Assembly: GCA_946997485.1 (NCBI GenBank)
Contig: CAMPVF010000004.1
Coordinates: forward strand, 1-64,000
From: an uncultured Atopobium sp.
Lineage (GTDB): Bacteria > Actinomycetota > Coriobacteriia > Coriobacteriales > Atopobiaceae
Direction: 5' to 3'
DNA length: 64,000 nt
The notes under the pieces are model-generated. The model was not told where the DNA came from, ran no database searches, and worked only from the letters and a program-made list of their open reading frames with translations. Shown here piece after piece: positions 26,277 to 34,626 of this stretch (position 1 is its first letter; each line of letters starts with the position of its first letter). Position numbers and translations under genes: made by a program.

Positions 26277-27605
26277 TTATTTAGCTTTTTCAGCTTCGGA
26301 CTTCCAGCCGTCAACAAATGCGCTAACAACTTCTGCCCATGCAGCATCACTTTGGTTTGCTGCATATTTGGTAAGTGCAGAACCAACGCCGTTCTTCCAT
26401 GCTTCAGAAGGCATGGTTGAGAAGCACCAGTCTACAGGAGTTTTACCGTCGGCAACATACTTGTTAGCAATGTTAACCAGTGGGTTCTGGCTCTCAAGAT
26501 TCTTCTTAAATGGAATAGTAAAGCCGCAGCCGTTGCCACCTGAAGGCATAGCACCCTTACCACCGCAGAGGCATTTAACACCAGTGTCGGAGTTTACGCA
26601 CCAGTTCATGAAGTCGAGCGTAGCTTTAACGTCTTCTTCTTTTGCGTTCTTGTTTACGCACCAGTAGTTCTCAGAACCTGTGCACAAACCTTGTTTGTCT
26701 TCGCCGTCAACACCAATGTAAATAGGAAGCATACCGAGTTTGTCTTCGCCAAGCTCTGCAACCTTTTCGTATTCCCAGGTACCGTTCTGGTAGAATACAG
26801 CTTTCTTTGTTACAAACTCTGAGGTGCACATATCTGCCGTAACGGTAGAAAGCAGTGCAGGATTGGTGGTTGAGTTATTAATGTACAAATCAAAGATCTT
26901 ACGGTAATTGTCGAGGTACGTACCCTTAATTGCCTTTGTGGTTTTGATGTTGTCCTTCTTGTATTCATAGTAAATAGGAAGGTTTGCCAGGTGCGTCTTG
27001 AAGCGCCAGTCGGAAGATTTATCCATACCAGCTGCGTTAAACGCCGAGAAGCCAAGCTTTTGAGAATTAGCAGTAATGTCTTTTACTACCTTTTCGAGTG
27101 AAGCAAAGTCTTTGATTTCTTCTTGTTTGTGGCCTGCTTTTTCGAGCAACTCTTTGTTAAAGATGATGCCGTACGACTCAATTACGTAAGCAACACCCTT
27201 AATTTTTCCGTCGTCGCCGGTAAGCTTAAACGAATCATTGGTGCAGTTGCTGACGATATCGCTACCGTCGAGGTCGGCGCAGTAATCTTTCCAAGAAGCA
27301 AGACCAACAGGACCATTTACCTGGAACATTGTTGGGAATTCACTCTTGCCCATCTCAGCTTTAAGCGTAGATTCATACTGGCCTGCTGCTGCAGTTTTAA
27401 CAGTTACTTCAACACCAGTTTCGTCTTTGTAAAGCTGTGCGATTTCTTGCCATTGCTCATCTTGTTCAGGCTTAAAGTTAAGGTAGTATACGTGACCCTT
27501 AGCCTCTCCCTTTTTATCAGCTGCAGGTGTGTTCGAACAACCAGCAACCATCATGGTAGCGCCTAAACCAAGGCCAGCCTTTACGAAGTTCCTACGATTT
27601 AACAT
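26277..27605 (-). CDS. Maltodextrin-type sugar-binding lipoprotein with twin-arginine signal
   Basis: Extracytoplasmic solute-binding protein of the CUT1 sugar importer, 442 residues from the ATG at 27605, nine bases after GGGAGGAG. The signal sequence is MLNRRNFVKAGLGLGATM, then VAGC with the lipid-bearing Cys at 23. RRNFVK matches the twin-arginine consensus (R-R-x-F-x-K), so export is probably by Tat as a folded lipoprotein. The mature protein resembles family 1 binding proteins (VYYLNFKPEQDEQWQEIA near the start). It carries several Cys residues (for example in CLCGGKGAMPSGGNGC), which could form disulfides before export. It is the first gene of the operon. Confidence 0.9.
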   Translation of the reverse strand: MLNRRNFVKAGLGLGATMMVAGCSNTPAADKKGEAKGHVYYLNFKPEQDEQWQEIAQLYKDETGVEVTVKTAAAGQYESTLKAEMGKSEFPTMFQVNGPVGLASWKDYCADLDGSDIVSNCTNDSFKLTGDDGKIKGVAYVIESYGIIFNKELLEKAGHKQEEIKDFASLEKVVKDITANSQKLGFSAFNAAGMDKSSDWRFKTHLANLPIYYEYKKDNIKTTKAIKGTYLDNYRKIFDLYINNSTTNPALLSTVTADMCTSEFVTKKAVFYQNGTWEYEKVAELGEDKLGMLPIYIGVDGEDKQGLCTGSENYWCVNKNAKEEDVKATLDFMNWCVNSDTGVKCLCGGKGAMPSGGNGCGFTIPFKKNLESQNPLVNIANKYVADGKTPVDWCFSTMPSEAWKNGVGSALTKYAANQSDAAWAEVVSAFVDGWKSEAEKAK

Positions 27606-27641
27606 CTCTAACAACTCCTCCCGCCGTACGGCTTGAATTAT

Positions 27642-27657
27642 TTGGAAACGTTTCCAA
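27642..27657. promoter_or_regulatory. LacI-type operator 1 (proximal to binding-protein gene)
   Basis: TTGGAAACGTTTCCAA is a perfect 16-bp palindrome with the central CG typical of LacI/GalR operators. It lies 37-52 bases before the binding-protein start, where a repressor would cover the transcription start. CcpA-like proteins use related sites, but the linked regulator at 23337-24350 is the simplest candidate. Confidence 0.8.
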
Positions 27658-27737
27658 TCTTTATCACTATGTTACCGCTCTGTTTCGCAAAACGATGCGA
27701 GATTGGCATTTTTGTCATTCACCGGCGTTTTGCTACC

Positions 27738-27751
27738 ATTTACCGGTAAAT
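27738..27751. promoter_or_regulatory. LacI-type operator 2 (middle)
   Basis: ATTTACCGGTAAAT is a perfect 14-bp palindrome with a central CCGG, another known form of LacI-family operator. It lies 96 bp from operator 1 and 70 bp from operator 3, centre to centre roughly, in the same divergent intergenic region. Confidence 0.65.
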
Positions 27752-27807
27752 TACAAGCATAATCGGTGTTTTGTATACATAATTCATGCCACGTAAACCG
27801 ACGCATT

Positions 27808-27821
27808 TGTAAACGTTTACA
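27808..27821. promoter_or_regulatory. LacI-type operator 3 (towards aldo/keto reductase)
   Basis: TGTAAACGTTTACA is a perfect 14-bp palindrome with a central CG, 170 bases before the aldo/keto reductase start. It shares AAACGTTT with operator 1. Repression by looping between the sites is possible. Confidence 0.75.
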
Positions 27822-27990
27822 CAATGTGCGGCGCATTATGGAACGCATTGTACAGCATAAAAGGTATACAAAGCAGCGCGCTATATGGTACGCCCGTGCA
27901 AAAAAAGTGGAGTATCATACTACACAGCAGGAGTATGCGCACATAAACGCAGACTGCTTAGCACACGTACATATTGTCGAAGGGACTATC

Positions 27991-28851
27991 ATGAGTACGG
28001 TATCAATTCCAACCGTTACACTTTCAAGCGGATATGCTATGCCTATTCTTGGCCTTGGCACCTATAAAGCTCATGGAAGCGAACTTGACATTACGCGCCA
28101 AGCACTTGATATGGGGTATCGACTTATCGATACCGCGTGGATATATAAAAACGAGGCAGACGTTGGCGCTGCTATTGCACAAAGCAACACGCCACGCAGC
28201 GAAATCTTTCTGGTAAGTAAAGTATGGCCAAACTACTTTAAAGCCGATTTGTGCAAACAGTCTATCGAGCGCACACTTACCGATTTGCGCTGTGATTATA
28301 TCGACATGATGTACCTGCACTGGTGGGGCACGCATGCACTCGAAGCTTGGAAAGTGCTCGAAAGCTATCATGAGCAGGGTATTATTCGCACAATATCGGT
28401 AAGCAATTTTACCAAAGAGAACCTGCACCAATTAGATGCAGTAGCCAATGTGCAGCCTGCGTGCAATCAAATTGAAGTACACCCGCTATGGCCTGAAGTG
28501 TCGTATGTTTCCTACCTTAAAGAGCGCGGCATTCAGCCTGTTGCCTACTGCCCTATTGCACGTGCACAAGCGCAGGTTATGGAAAGCTCCATTATTCAAA
28601 CGCTTGCCCACAGGTATCAGAAAACGCCTACGCAAATTGTGCTTGCTTGGCACATTGCAAGAGGTATTGCACCTATTCCAAAAACGGTGCACACCGCGCG
28701 CCTGTACGAAAATGCAAACATCTTTGACATTACACTTACTGAAGATGAAATTGCCGCAATAAATGAACTTAGCAGCAAAACCGGAAAAATTGGTCATCCT
28801 ATGGACGATGCACAGTGGCTTGCCCATTGTGAACATGAACCACGTGCATAA
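27991..28851 (+). CDS. Aldo/keto reductase
   Basis: A 286-residue NADPH-dependent reductase of the AKR superfamily, a TIM barrel. The catalytic tetrad is visible: Asp47 and Tyr52 (IDTAWIYKNEADVG), Lys77 (LVSKVWPNYF) and His110 (YLHWWG). IRTISVSNF and AYCPIARAQ follow the family pattern, and IPKTVHTARL binds the cofactor phosphate. The start at 27991 (MSTVSIPTVTL) follows GAAGGGA; the longer open frame upstream crosses the operator region and is unlikely to be used. It is divergent from the maltodextrin operon and may share its control. Substrate is unknown; family members reduce small aldehydes and 2,5-diketo-gluconate. Confidence 0.92.
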   Translation: MSTVSIPTVTLSSGYAMPILGLGTYKAHGSELDITRQALDMGYRLIDTAWIYKNEADVGAAIAQSNTPRSEIFLVSKVWPNYFKADLCKQSIERTLTDLRCDYIDMMYLHWWGTHALEAWKVLESYHEQGIIRTISVSNFTKENLHQLDAVANVQPACNQIEVHPLWPEVSYVSYLKERGIQPVAYCPIARAQAQVMESSIIQTLAHRYQKTPTQIVLAWHIARGIAPIPKTVHTARLYENANIFDITLTEDEIAAINELSSKTGKIGHPMDDAQWLAHCEHEPRA

Positions 28852-28882
28852 CAGCACCCGTGAGTGCCAATAACACAGCATT

Positions 28883-28910
28883 TTGAACTTTTGAACTTTG
28901 AACTTTGAAC
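28883..28910 (+). repeat. TTGAAC cluster after the aldo/keto reductase gene
   Basis: TTGAAC starts at 28883, 28891, 28898 and 28905, that is every 7-8 bases. A further copy lies at 28970. All are in the sense direction of the preceding gene and begin 32 bases after its stop. Confidence 0.85.
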
Positions 28911-28912
28911 TT

Positions 28913-28942
28913 GAGCGGCATGCGGCGACCACCATGCCGCTC
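28913..28942 (+). terminator. Hairpin terminator-like structure after the aldo/keto reductase gene
   Basis: GAGCGGCATG (28913-28922) pairs with CATGCCGCTC (28933-28942) around a 10-base loop, about 60 bases after the stop. The following bases are ATAATAA, so the T run is missing. Confidence 0.6.
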
Positions 28943-28983
28943 ATAATAACCGTGCACATTTGAACTTTTGAAAAAGCGCACGT

Positions 28984-29015
28984 AAAAACGCACGTACGCG
29001 TGATGCATACGTGCG
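28984..29015 (-). terminator. Intrinsic terminator of the zinc-ribbon protein gene
   Basis: CGCACGTA (28989-28996) pairs with TACGTGCG (29008-29015). On the minus strand the stem is followed by TTTTT. It lies 35 bases after the stop of the gene ending at 29050. Confidence 0.75.
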
Positions 29016-29049
29016 TGATAACCACATTCTTGCTACGTTGGCACAGCGG

Positions 29050-29484
29050 CTATTGCTGAATACGCGTGCGGCAGTACGGGCACACTTTCCAATCGGCATT
29101 AAGCGGACGATGGCACGTGGGGCACACATTGCGCACTTGCGTGTTACACAGCGGGCACACCACAAAATCGCGGTCGATAGGAGCGCCACACTTGGGACAA
29201 ATGCCATAGTGCGAAAGTTGGTGTTCGCGAAGCGCGATATCGAGATCTTGCTCTTCTCTATCAATAAGATATGAACCTGGACGCAAAATTACATAGGCTA
29301 AAATACCAACAATGGGCACAACCGAAACGAGCGCCCACAGCCACCAGGGCTCCGCACCGCGGCGTTGTGCATCGCGAATAACATAAATAATTGAAAGTAA
29401 GTAAATAACTACAACACACAAAACCATAAGGTAGAGCACCATGCGCACCTCAGGAGTTATAATTTGGTCGAGAAGTTCGGACAT
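29050..29484 (-). CDS. Two-helix membrane protein with double zinc ribbon
   Basis: A 144-residue protein with two membrane segments (about 15-35 and 48-67). The first part matches the phospholipase D N-terminal (PLDc_N) type, with DAQRRGAEPWWLWALVSVVP. The cytoplasmic end carries four CxxC pairs (Cys 96/99, 110/113, 121/124, 135/138), which form two zinc ribbons. Such proteins are common in actinobacteria, but no function is established. A palindrome-like GCTATAGTATAGC at 29600-29612 lies 115 bases upstream and may mark the promoter. An AAGGAG site precedes the start. Confidence 0.8.
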   Translation of the reverse strand: MSELLDQIITPEVRMVLYLMVLCVVVIYLLSIIYVIRDAQRRGAEPWWLWALVSVVPIVGILAYVILRPGSYLIDREEQDLDIALREHQLSHYGICPKCGAPIDRDFVVCPLCNTQVRNVCPTCHRPLNADWKVCPYCRTRIQQ

Positions 29485-29747
29485 ATAGCTGCTAGCTCCT
29501 TATCATCATCTAACGATTGTTATGCTACTCACATGCCTTGCGCGCAGCGCGAAAAACATGCAGACAGCCGCATTACACAAAGCTGCCAAGAGAAGAATAG
29601 CTATAGTATAGCGTCTTTACCAAAAATTTGCCGCGAAAAATTATCTTAGCTGTGTACCTCCAATTATATGGACGTGTGCGCACAAAATACACACCTAGAG
29701 TAACACTGCACGCCACGTGAACACAGAGCGCTACCAAACGGTGCACG

Positions 29748-31196
29748 CTAGTTTTTTGCGTGTACAGCAACAAGGGAAGAAAGTTCGCCGGCAAGTGTAA
29801 TGGTGCCGCATGCAACCACAGGCTGGTCGTGTAATGCCTGATAGGCGGCCGAAACAGTAGGATATGTTGTGGGCATATATCCTGCATACGCAGCGAAACG
29901 GCGCGCAAGTTCATCGGCAGGAAGTGCACGCGGATTGGCAGTTTGCGTGCAGACAATGTGCAGAAAACGAGACGCAAGCCTGCGCACAATCCCATCAACA
30001 TCTTTATCGGCAAACACAGCACAAAGCAGTACCACATCATGCAAACATACCGGATTAATATGCTTCAAGCTCGACAAAAAAACGTCAACCGATTGCGGAT
30101 TGTGACATGCATCGATAAGCAAAAGCGGCTGCGTGCTGAGCATGTCAAAACGACCAGGCGTGCGGCACTGCAACACCTGCTGGGCAGCGTGCGCATATGG
30201 AAGCGCGTGCGTTAAAAACTGTTCGGCCAAGGCATACGCCATCGCAATATTTGCTGCTTGATACACCGGTTTGTAGGCTTTAACCTGTGTATATGTAGAG
30301 TTAGGCGTGTGTATATCAAGCGCGAGCGCATCAGAAAAACGGTGCGGGATGTGCTGTATGGTATAGGTACTCATGCTATGTGGACCCATATACGCACAGG
30401 TAGACAAGGCAGGCTCATGCAAACCCGCAGCACTTTGCGCACCTGTTGTGCCTTCAGCGTTTGGCTGTTCATACACCACAACAGGTTCAACGTTTGCAGC
30501 TGCACATTGGTTTGAAATCACCTCGCACACCGAAGGAGTCTCGTGCGTGCCAACTCCCAAAACACAGCGTCTACCAGGCTTTATAATGGCTGCTTTTTCG
30601 GCGGCGATAGCCTCTTTTGTGTCGCCCAAAATACGCATATGGTCGAGGCCAATGCCTGTTATGCCCACTGTTGTAATTGATTGTATGGCGCTTGTTGCGT
30701 CCCATCGGCCGCCCATACCGCATTCAAACACCACACAATCGCAGTGTGCGCGGGCAAACATCACGCAGGCGCCCGTGGTAATAAGGTCAAACTCGGTGAT
30801 ACTATACGGTTCTTTACCTGCTTTTTTGCGAGCAGCGTTCACGCAGGCTCCCGCTTTTTGCGCAGCGGCAATCCCAAGCGCAAACTCCTCTTGCGACACG
30901 CACACGCCAGCTATTTCTACCCTATCGGTGTACGCAACAAGACCCGGCGATGTATACAAGCCGCAGCGCAAGCCGCATGCGCCAAGCAGCGCTGCCGTGT
31001 AGCGCGCAGTTGAGGTTTTACCGTTTGTACCTGCAATTTGTATGCTTGTAAACTGCGCATCGGGTCTACCCAGCACGTCAAGCATTTCTTCTACCGATTC
31101 AAGCTTGGGATCGATCCCAAAGCGAAGCGCAGATCGCAACTTTTTAATTGTTTGCTTGTAACTACATGCGTCTACAGAAAACGGAATGGTATACAC
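29748..31196 (-). CDS. folC: Folylpolyglutamate synthase / dihydrofolate synthase
   Basis: FolC adds glutamate residues to folates (and to dihydropteroate), trapping them in the cell. The 482-residue protein has a Mur-ligase-like ATP loop QIAGTNGKTSTARY near residue 55, the folate loop YTSPGLVAYTDRVEI, VVFECGMGGRWDATS, and GLDHMRILGDTKEAIAAEKAAII. The C-terminal domain has LIDACHNPQSV. The start is GTG at 31196 after GAGGA. It ends the one-carbon cluster fhs-fchA-folD-folC. A tandem repeat of 11-bp units lies 20 bases before its start. Confidence 0.94.
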   Translation of the reverse strand: MYTIPFSVDACSYKQTIKKLRSALRFGIDPKLESVEEMLDVLGRPDAQFTSIQIAGTNGKTSTARYTAALLGACGLRCGLYTSPGLVAYTDRVEIAGVCVSQEEFALGIAAAQKAGACVNAARKKAGKEPYSITEFDLITTGACVMFARAHCDCVVFECGMGGRWDATSAIQSITTVGITGIGLDHMRILGDTKEAIAAEKAAIIKPGRRCVLGVGTHETPSVCEVISNQCAAANVEPVVVYEQPNAEGTTGAQSAAGLHEPALSTCAYMGPHSMSTYTIQHIPHRFSDALALDIHTPNSTYTQVKAYKPVYQAANIAMAYALAEQFLTHALPYAHAAQQVLQCRTPGRFDMLSTQPLLLIDACHNPQSVDVFLSSLKHINPVCLHDVVLLCAVFADKDVDGIVRRLASRFLHIVCTQTANPRALPADELARRFAAYAGYMPTTYPTVSAAYQALHDQPVVACGTITLAGELSSLVAVHAKN

Positions 31197-31216
31197 AGAT
31201 TATCCTCGAATTTGAT

Positions 31217-31267
31217 GGTTTGCAGCTGGTTTGCAGCTGGTTTGCAGCTGGTGCAGCTGGTGCAGCT
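31217..31267. repeat. Tandem repeat upstream of folC, 3 x 11 bp plus 2 x 9 bp
   Basis: GGTTTGCAGCT is repeated three times without change (31217-31249), followed by two copies of the shortened GGTGCAGCT (31250-31267). Each copy holds the palindrome CAGCTG across the junction. It lies between folD and folC, just before the folC ribosome binding site, and copy number could vary by slippage. Confidence 0.9.
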
Positions 31268-31317
31268 GGTTATGAATGTGCTTTTGGCGCGGGCGCAGGT
31301 GGTGCCATGCAGCATGG

Positions 31318-32169
31318 CTACTGTGCGCAGCTACGCTTCGCAGCCAGTACAACATGGTGCATAAGCATCGACGTAGTAAGCGATCCCACACCCCTTGGCA
31401 CCGGGCTAATAGCACGAACGATGGGCTCCACCTCGGCAAAGTTTACATCACCCACAATTTTTTGTGCGTGCTCGTCCCAATTTATACCAACGTCGATAAT
31501 AGTTTGATTGGGCGAAACCATAGTTGCATCAATAAAGCCTGCACGGCCAACAGCAGCAACAATAATATCCGCACTGCGCGTAAGCTGCGCTAGCTTGGAT
31601 GTTTTTGAATGGCACATAGTAACCGTAGCGTTTTTGTGCTGCAGCAGCATGCTTACCGGACGTCCAATTACAAGCGACCGACCCACTACACACACATGCG
31701 CACCTTCGAGAGGAACTTCGTAATGCTCAAGCATGTGCACCACAGCCTCTGCAGTGCACGGTGCAAAGCCAATTGCCTCGCCCGTAAACACGCCGGAAAG
31801 TGATAACGCCGTAATACCGTCAACATCCTTGGCGCTATCAAGCGTTTCACACACCGCACGCTCATCAATACCGCGCGGAAGAGGACGAAACAACAAGCAC
31901 GCATGAATTGATGGATCGGCATTAATCGACTTGATGGTATCAATAAGCGAAGACGTTGTAGCGTCGCTTTCTGCAAAAACAAAACTTCGTACCGAACAGC
32001 CACACGTATCAGCACGTTTATACAGCGCGCGCTCATAAGAGAGCGCTGATGGGTTATCGCCAACACGAATGCACGCAAGCGTAGGCACAACAGACAGCGC
32101 GCGCGCGGACGCTGCAGTTGTTTCATCAAGCGCGCGGGCAGCTGGCGCACCAAGCAATAATTGAGCCAT
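31318..32169 (-). CDS. folD: Methylene-tetrahydrofolate dehydrogenase/cyclohydrolase FolD
   Basis: FolD interconverts methylene-, methenyl- and formyl-tetrahydrofolate. The 283-residue protein shows RVGDNPSALSYERALYKRA (substrate loop with Tyr and Lys), VDGITALSLSG, VVGRSLVIGRPVSMLL (NADP site), ADIIVAAVGRAGFI and a closing PVPRGVGSLTTSML in place of the more usual PVPGGVGPMT. It belongs to the YER-type variant seen in several anaerobes. It overlaps the fchA stop by one base (TAATG). As FchA is encoded next to it, its cyclohydrolase activity may be redundant. Confidence 0.92.
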   Translation of the reverse strand: MAQLLLGAPAARALDETTAASARALSVVPTLACIRVGDNPSALSYERALYKRADTCGCSVRSFVFAESDATTSSLIDTIKSINADPSIHACLLFRPLPRGIDERAVCETLDSAKDVDGITALSLSGVFTGEAIGFAPCTAEAVVHMLEHYEVPLEGAHVCVVGRSLVIGRPVSMLLQHKNATVTMCHSKTSKLAQLTRSADIIVAAVGRAGFIDATMVSPNQTIIDVGINWDEHAQKIVGDVNFAEVEPIVRAISPVPRGVGSLTTSMLMHHVVLAAKRSCAQ

Positions 32170-32795
32170 TACGAGCTTCCCTTCATATATGCGCGCACGC
32201 GCGCCGCAACATCCTCGCTGCGTGGCACATACGTGCGCATCATTGTTTCACATTCATCCTCTATCGATTGTGCATACGCCTTATCGTGAAACAAGCGCGT
32301 ATTCACAATCACGTTATACCACGCCGCTTCCAGGGCAGCACGGCACAAAAGCGCACCGCTTGCCACATCGCTTAGCAGCATAGGCGTACATATCGACTCA
32401 AGCTCATCGAGGATGTCAATTGCACGGCAAATATCATGCATCATAGCAAATGGGCTTTGCATCGCCTGTGTAAGCGCAGTTTGCAAACGCTGCGAGCGCG
32501 CAGGGTCGGATTTTGGAAGCTGATACGTTTCCATAAGAATTTTAAGGTAGTGCGCGTCGTGGTCGATGAGCTCAAGCAAATGTTCGCGCAGCTCATCGGC
32601 TTGTGTAATAAGGATGGCAAGGCGCGTCTCGTGCTGGGTATACGCAGGCTTGCCGCAGGTAAAGCCAGCCGACATTGCTGCAAGCGCACAGCCAAGCGCA
32701 CCTGCAAGCGCAGCAGCACTACCGCCACCCGGATTTGAGACGCGCGCAGCGAGCGTTTGCGCAAATGCGCGACAACTCATATTAGATACGTGCAC
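32169..32795 (-). CDS. fchA: Cyclodeaminase/cyclohydrolase family protein (FchA)
   Basis: A 208-residue all-helical protein of the formiminotransferase-cyclodeaminase C-terminal family. The signature NPGGGSAAALAGALGCALA is clear at about 22-40, and the SPFAMMHDICRAIDIL and SDVASGALLCRAALEAAW helices follow. In this context (next to fhs and folD) it most likely acts as methenyl-tetrahydrofolate cyclohydrolase, as in purine- and amino acid-fermenting clostridia. Formimino-THF deamination is possible, but no histidine-degradation genes are here. The start is GTG at 32795, five bases after AAGGGAG. It overlaps folD. Confidence 0.88.
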   Translation of the reverse strand: MHVSNMSCRAFAQTLAARVSNPGGGSAAALAGALGCALAAMSAGFTCGKPAYTQHETRLAILITQADELREHLLELIDHDAHYLKILMETYQLPKSDPARSQRLQTALTQAMQSPFAMMHDICRAIDILDELESICTPMLLSDVASGALLCRAALEAAWYNVIVNTRLFHDKAYAQSIEDECETMMRTYVPRSEDVAARVRAYMKGSS

Positions 32796-32863
32796 TTAAA
32801 CTCCCTTTTTGCGTGCTTGTATACGCGAACGTGCGCCATGCAGATTGAACACGCGCAGCCATA

Positions 32864-34561
32864 CTAAAAGATGCCGCGAATAGTATTGGTCTCGTCTACA
32901 TAAATCGATTCAAATGCAGGATGTTTACCCAAACCCGGCATTGTCATCGTGCGTGCACAGGAAACCACAACAAAGCCTGCACCAGCAGAAACTCGCACTT
33001 CGCGCACGTGAAGCTGTGCATGAGGCGCCGCGCCAAGTTTGTGTGGATCATCGCTTATCGAATACTGCGTTTTTGCAATGCACACACCAAGCGGACGTGA
33101 AATAGCAGCTTCAATATCCCTAATCTGGGTGCGCGCGGCAGGCGTATACTCAACCGCATCGGCACCATACCACGCAGTCGCGATGCGTTCAATTTTTGCG
33201 CAAATCGAATCGCTTGGGTTATACAGCGTGTGCGCGGACACATCGCTTCCCGCGTTTTTGGCATCTACCAGCTGTTGTACGGCAGAAGCAAGCGCATATG
33301 CACCTTTAGGACCATCTGCCCACGACGTAACAGGCAGCGCCCGTACGCCAAGCTCCTTGCAGGCCTGTTCAACCCACGCAAGCTCGTCTTCTTTGTCGGT
33401 AGCATAAACATTAAGTGCAACAACACAGGGCAGCGCAGCCTTGGTAGTAATAGTTTCAATATGGTGCTTAAGATTGGCAAAACCAGCCTTGAGCGCGTCC
33501 ATATTTGGCGCATTCCAGCTTGATGCATCACATCCGCCGTGGTATTTGAGAGCTTTTAGCGTAGCTACCAGCACCACGCACGAGGGCATACGCCCAAGCT
33601 GAGGAGCCACGATATCGATAAACTTTTCGCAACCAAGATCGGCACCAAATCCAGCTTCGGTAATAGCTATATCTGCGCAGGTAAGCGCAGCGCGCGTAGC
33701 AATAAGTGTATTGCAGCCGTGCGCAATATTCGCAAAAGGTCCGCCGTGCACAAATGCAGGCGTATGGAACAGCGTTTGCACCAAATTTGGACGCAGTGCA
33801 TCGCGCAAAAGAGCACACATGGCACCTGTTACCTGCAAGTCTTTAGCAAATACCGGCTTTTTAGTGTAGGTATATGCAACAAGCATGTTGTCTAAACGTG
33901 CGCGCAGGTCGTTCATGTCCGTAGCTAAACAGAAAACTGCCATTACTTCAGACGCAGCAGTAATGTCAAAGCCCTCTTCACGAGGTGTGCCCGAAGTAGC
34001 GCCGCCCAAACCAGTTATGATGTGTCGCAGCTGACGATCGTTTACGTCCATGCAGCGGCGCCACACAACACGCCTCGGATCGATACCAAGGGCATTACCT
34101 TGGTGAATGTGATTATCAATCGCAGCACTTAAGAGGTTGTTAGCGCTTTCGATGGCATGAAAATCGCCCGTAAAGTGCAGGTTAATGTCGTCCATAGGTG
34201 CAATTTGTGCGTGGCCACCGCCAGCAGCGCCGCCCTTCATACCAAACACCGGACCCAACGATGGTTCACGCAAGGCAAGCGCAACGCGGGTGTGTTGCTC
34301 GTGCAAGGCATCTGCCAGCGCAATTGACACCGTCGTTTTGCCTTCACCTGCAGGCGTTGGATTAATGGCACTTACCAATACAAGCGCGCCATTGTGTGTA
34401 TCTTTGGGCGAAAGCGCAGCGGTATCAATCTTTGCTTTGTAGCTACCATACGGCATAAGCGCACAGGAAGGGATATCAAGCTGCGCTGCTATGTCGCTAA
34501 TGGGATAGAGCGTGGTAGCTCTGGCAATGTCTTCATCAGATACAAACGGTGCTGTTGTCAT
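32864..34561 (-). CDS. fhs: Formate--tetrahydrofolate ligase
   Basis: Fhs makes 10-formyl-tetrahydrofolate from formate, ATP and THF. The 565-residue protein carries NPTPAGEGKTTVSIALADAL (ATP loop) near residue 65, REPSLGPVFGMKGGAAGGG, HFTGDFHAIESANNLL, and FVHGGPFANIAHGCNT. All are hallmarks of the family, whose usual size is about 556. The start at 34561 follows GAAAGAG. It leads the one-carbon cluster with fchA, folD and folC and can supply formyl groups for purines and formyl-Met, or run in reverse to yield ATP in fermentation. Confidence 0.97.
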   Translation of the reverse strand: MTTAPFVSDEDIARATTLYPISDIAAQLDIPSCALMPYGSYKAKIDTAALSPKDTHNGALVLVSAINPTPAGEGKTTVSIALADALHEQHTRVALALREPSLGPVFGMKGGAAGGGHAQIAPMDDINLHFTGDFHAIESANNLLSAAIDNHIHQGNALGIDPRRVVWRRCMDVNDRQLRHIITGLGGATSGTPREEGFDITAASEVMAVFCLATDMNDLRARLDNMLVAYTYTKKPVFAKDLQVTGAMCALLRDALRPNLVQTLFHTPAFVHGGPFANIAHGCNTLIATRAALTCADIAITEAGFGADLGCEKFIDIVAPQLGRMPSCVVLVATLKALKYHGGCDASSWNAPNMDALKAGFANLKHHIETITTKAALPCVVALNVYATDKEDELAWVEQACKELGVRALPVTSWADGPKGAYALASAVQQLVDAKNAGSDVSAHTLYNPSDSICAKIERIATAWYGADAVEYTPAARTQIRDIEAAISRPLGVCIAKTQYSISDDPHKLGAAPHAQLHVREVRVSAGAGFVVVSCARTMTMPGLGKHPAFESIYVDETNTIRGIF

Positions 34562-34626
34562 GAGCAAATCTCTTTCTGTTGTAGCTTTGTTGTAACGTAA
34601 GCACAAAAGCGGGCTTTACGTGCGCG

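Noticed and set aside
27766..27990. Longer aldo/keto reductase start
   Set aside because: The extension crosses the LacI-type operator and promoter region, and the family opening with a ribosome binding site lies at 27991.
28883..28910. CRISPR-like array
   Set aside because: Repeats are 6-8 bases with almost no spacer, and no cas genes are in the window.
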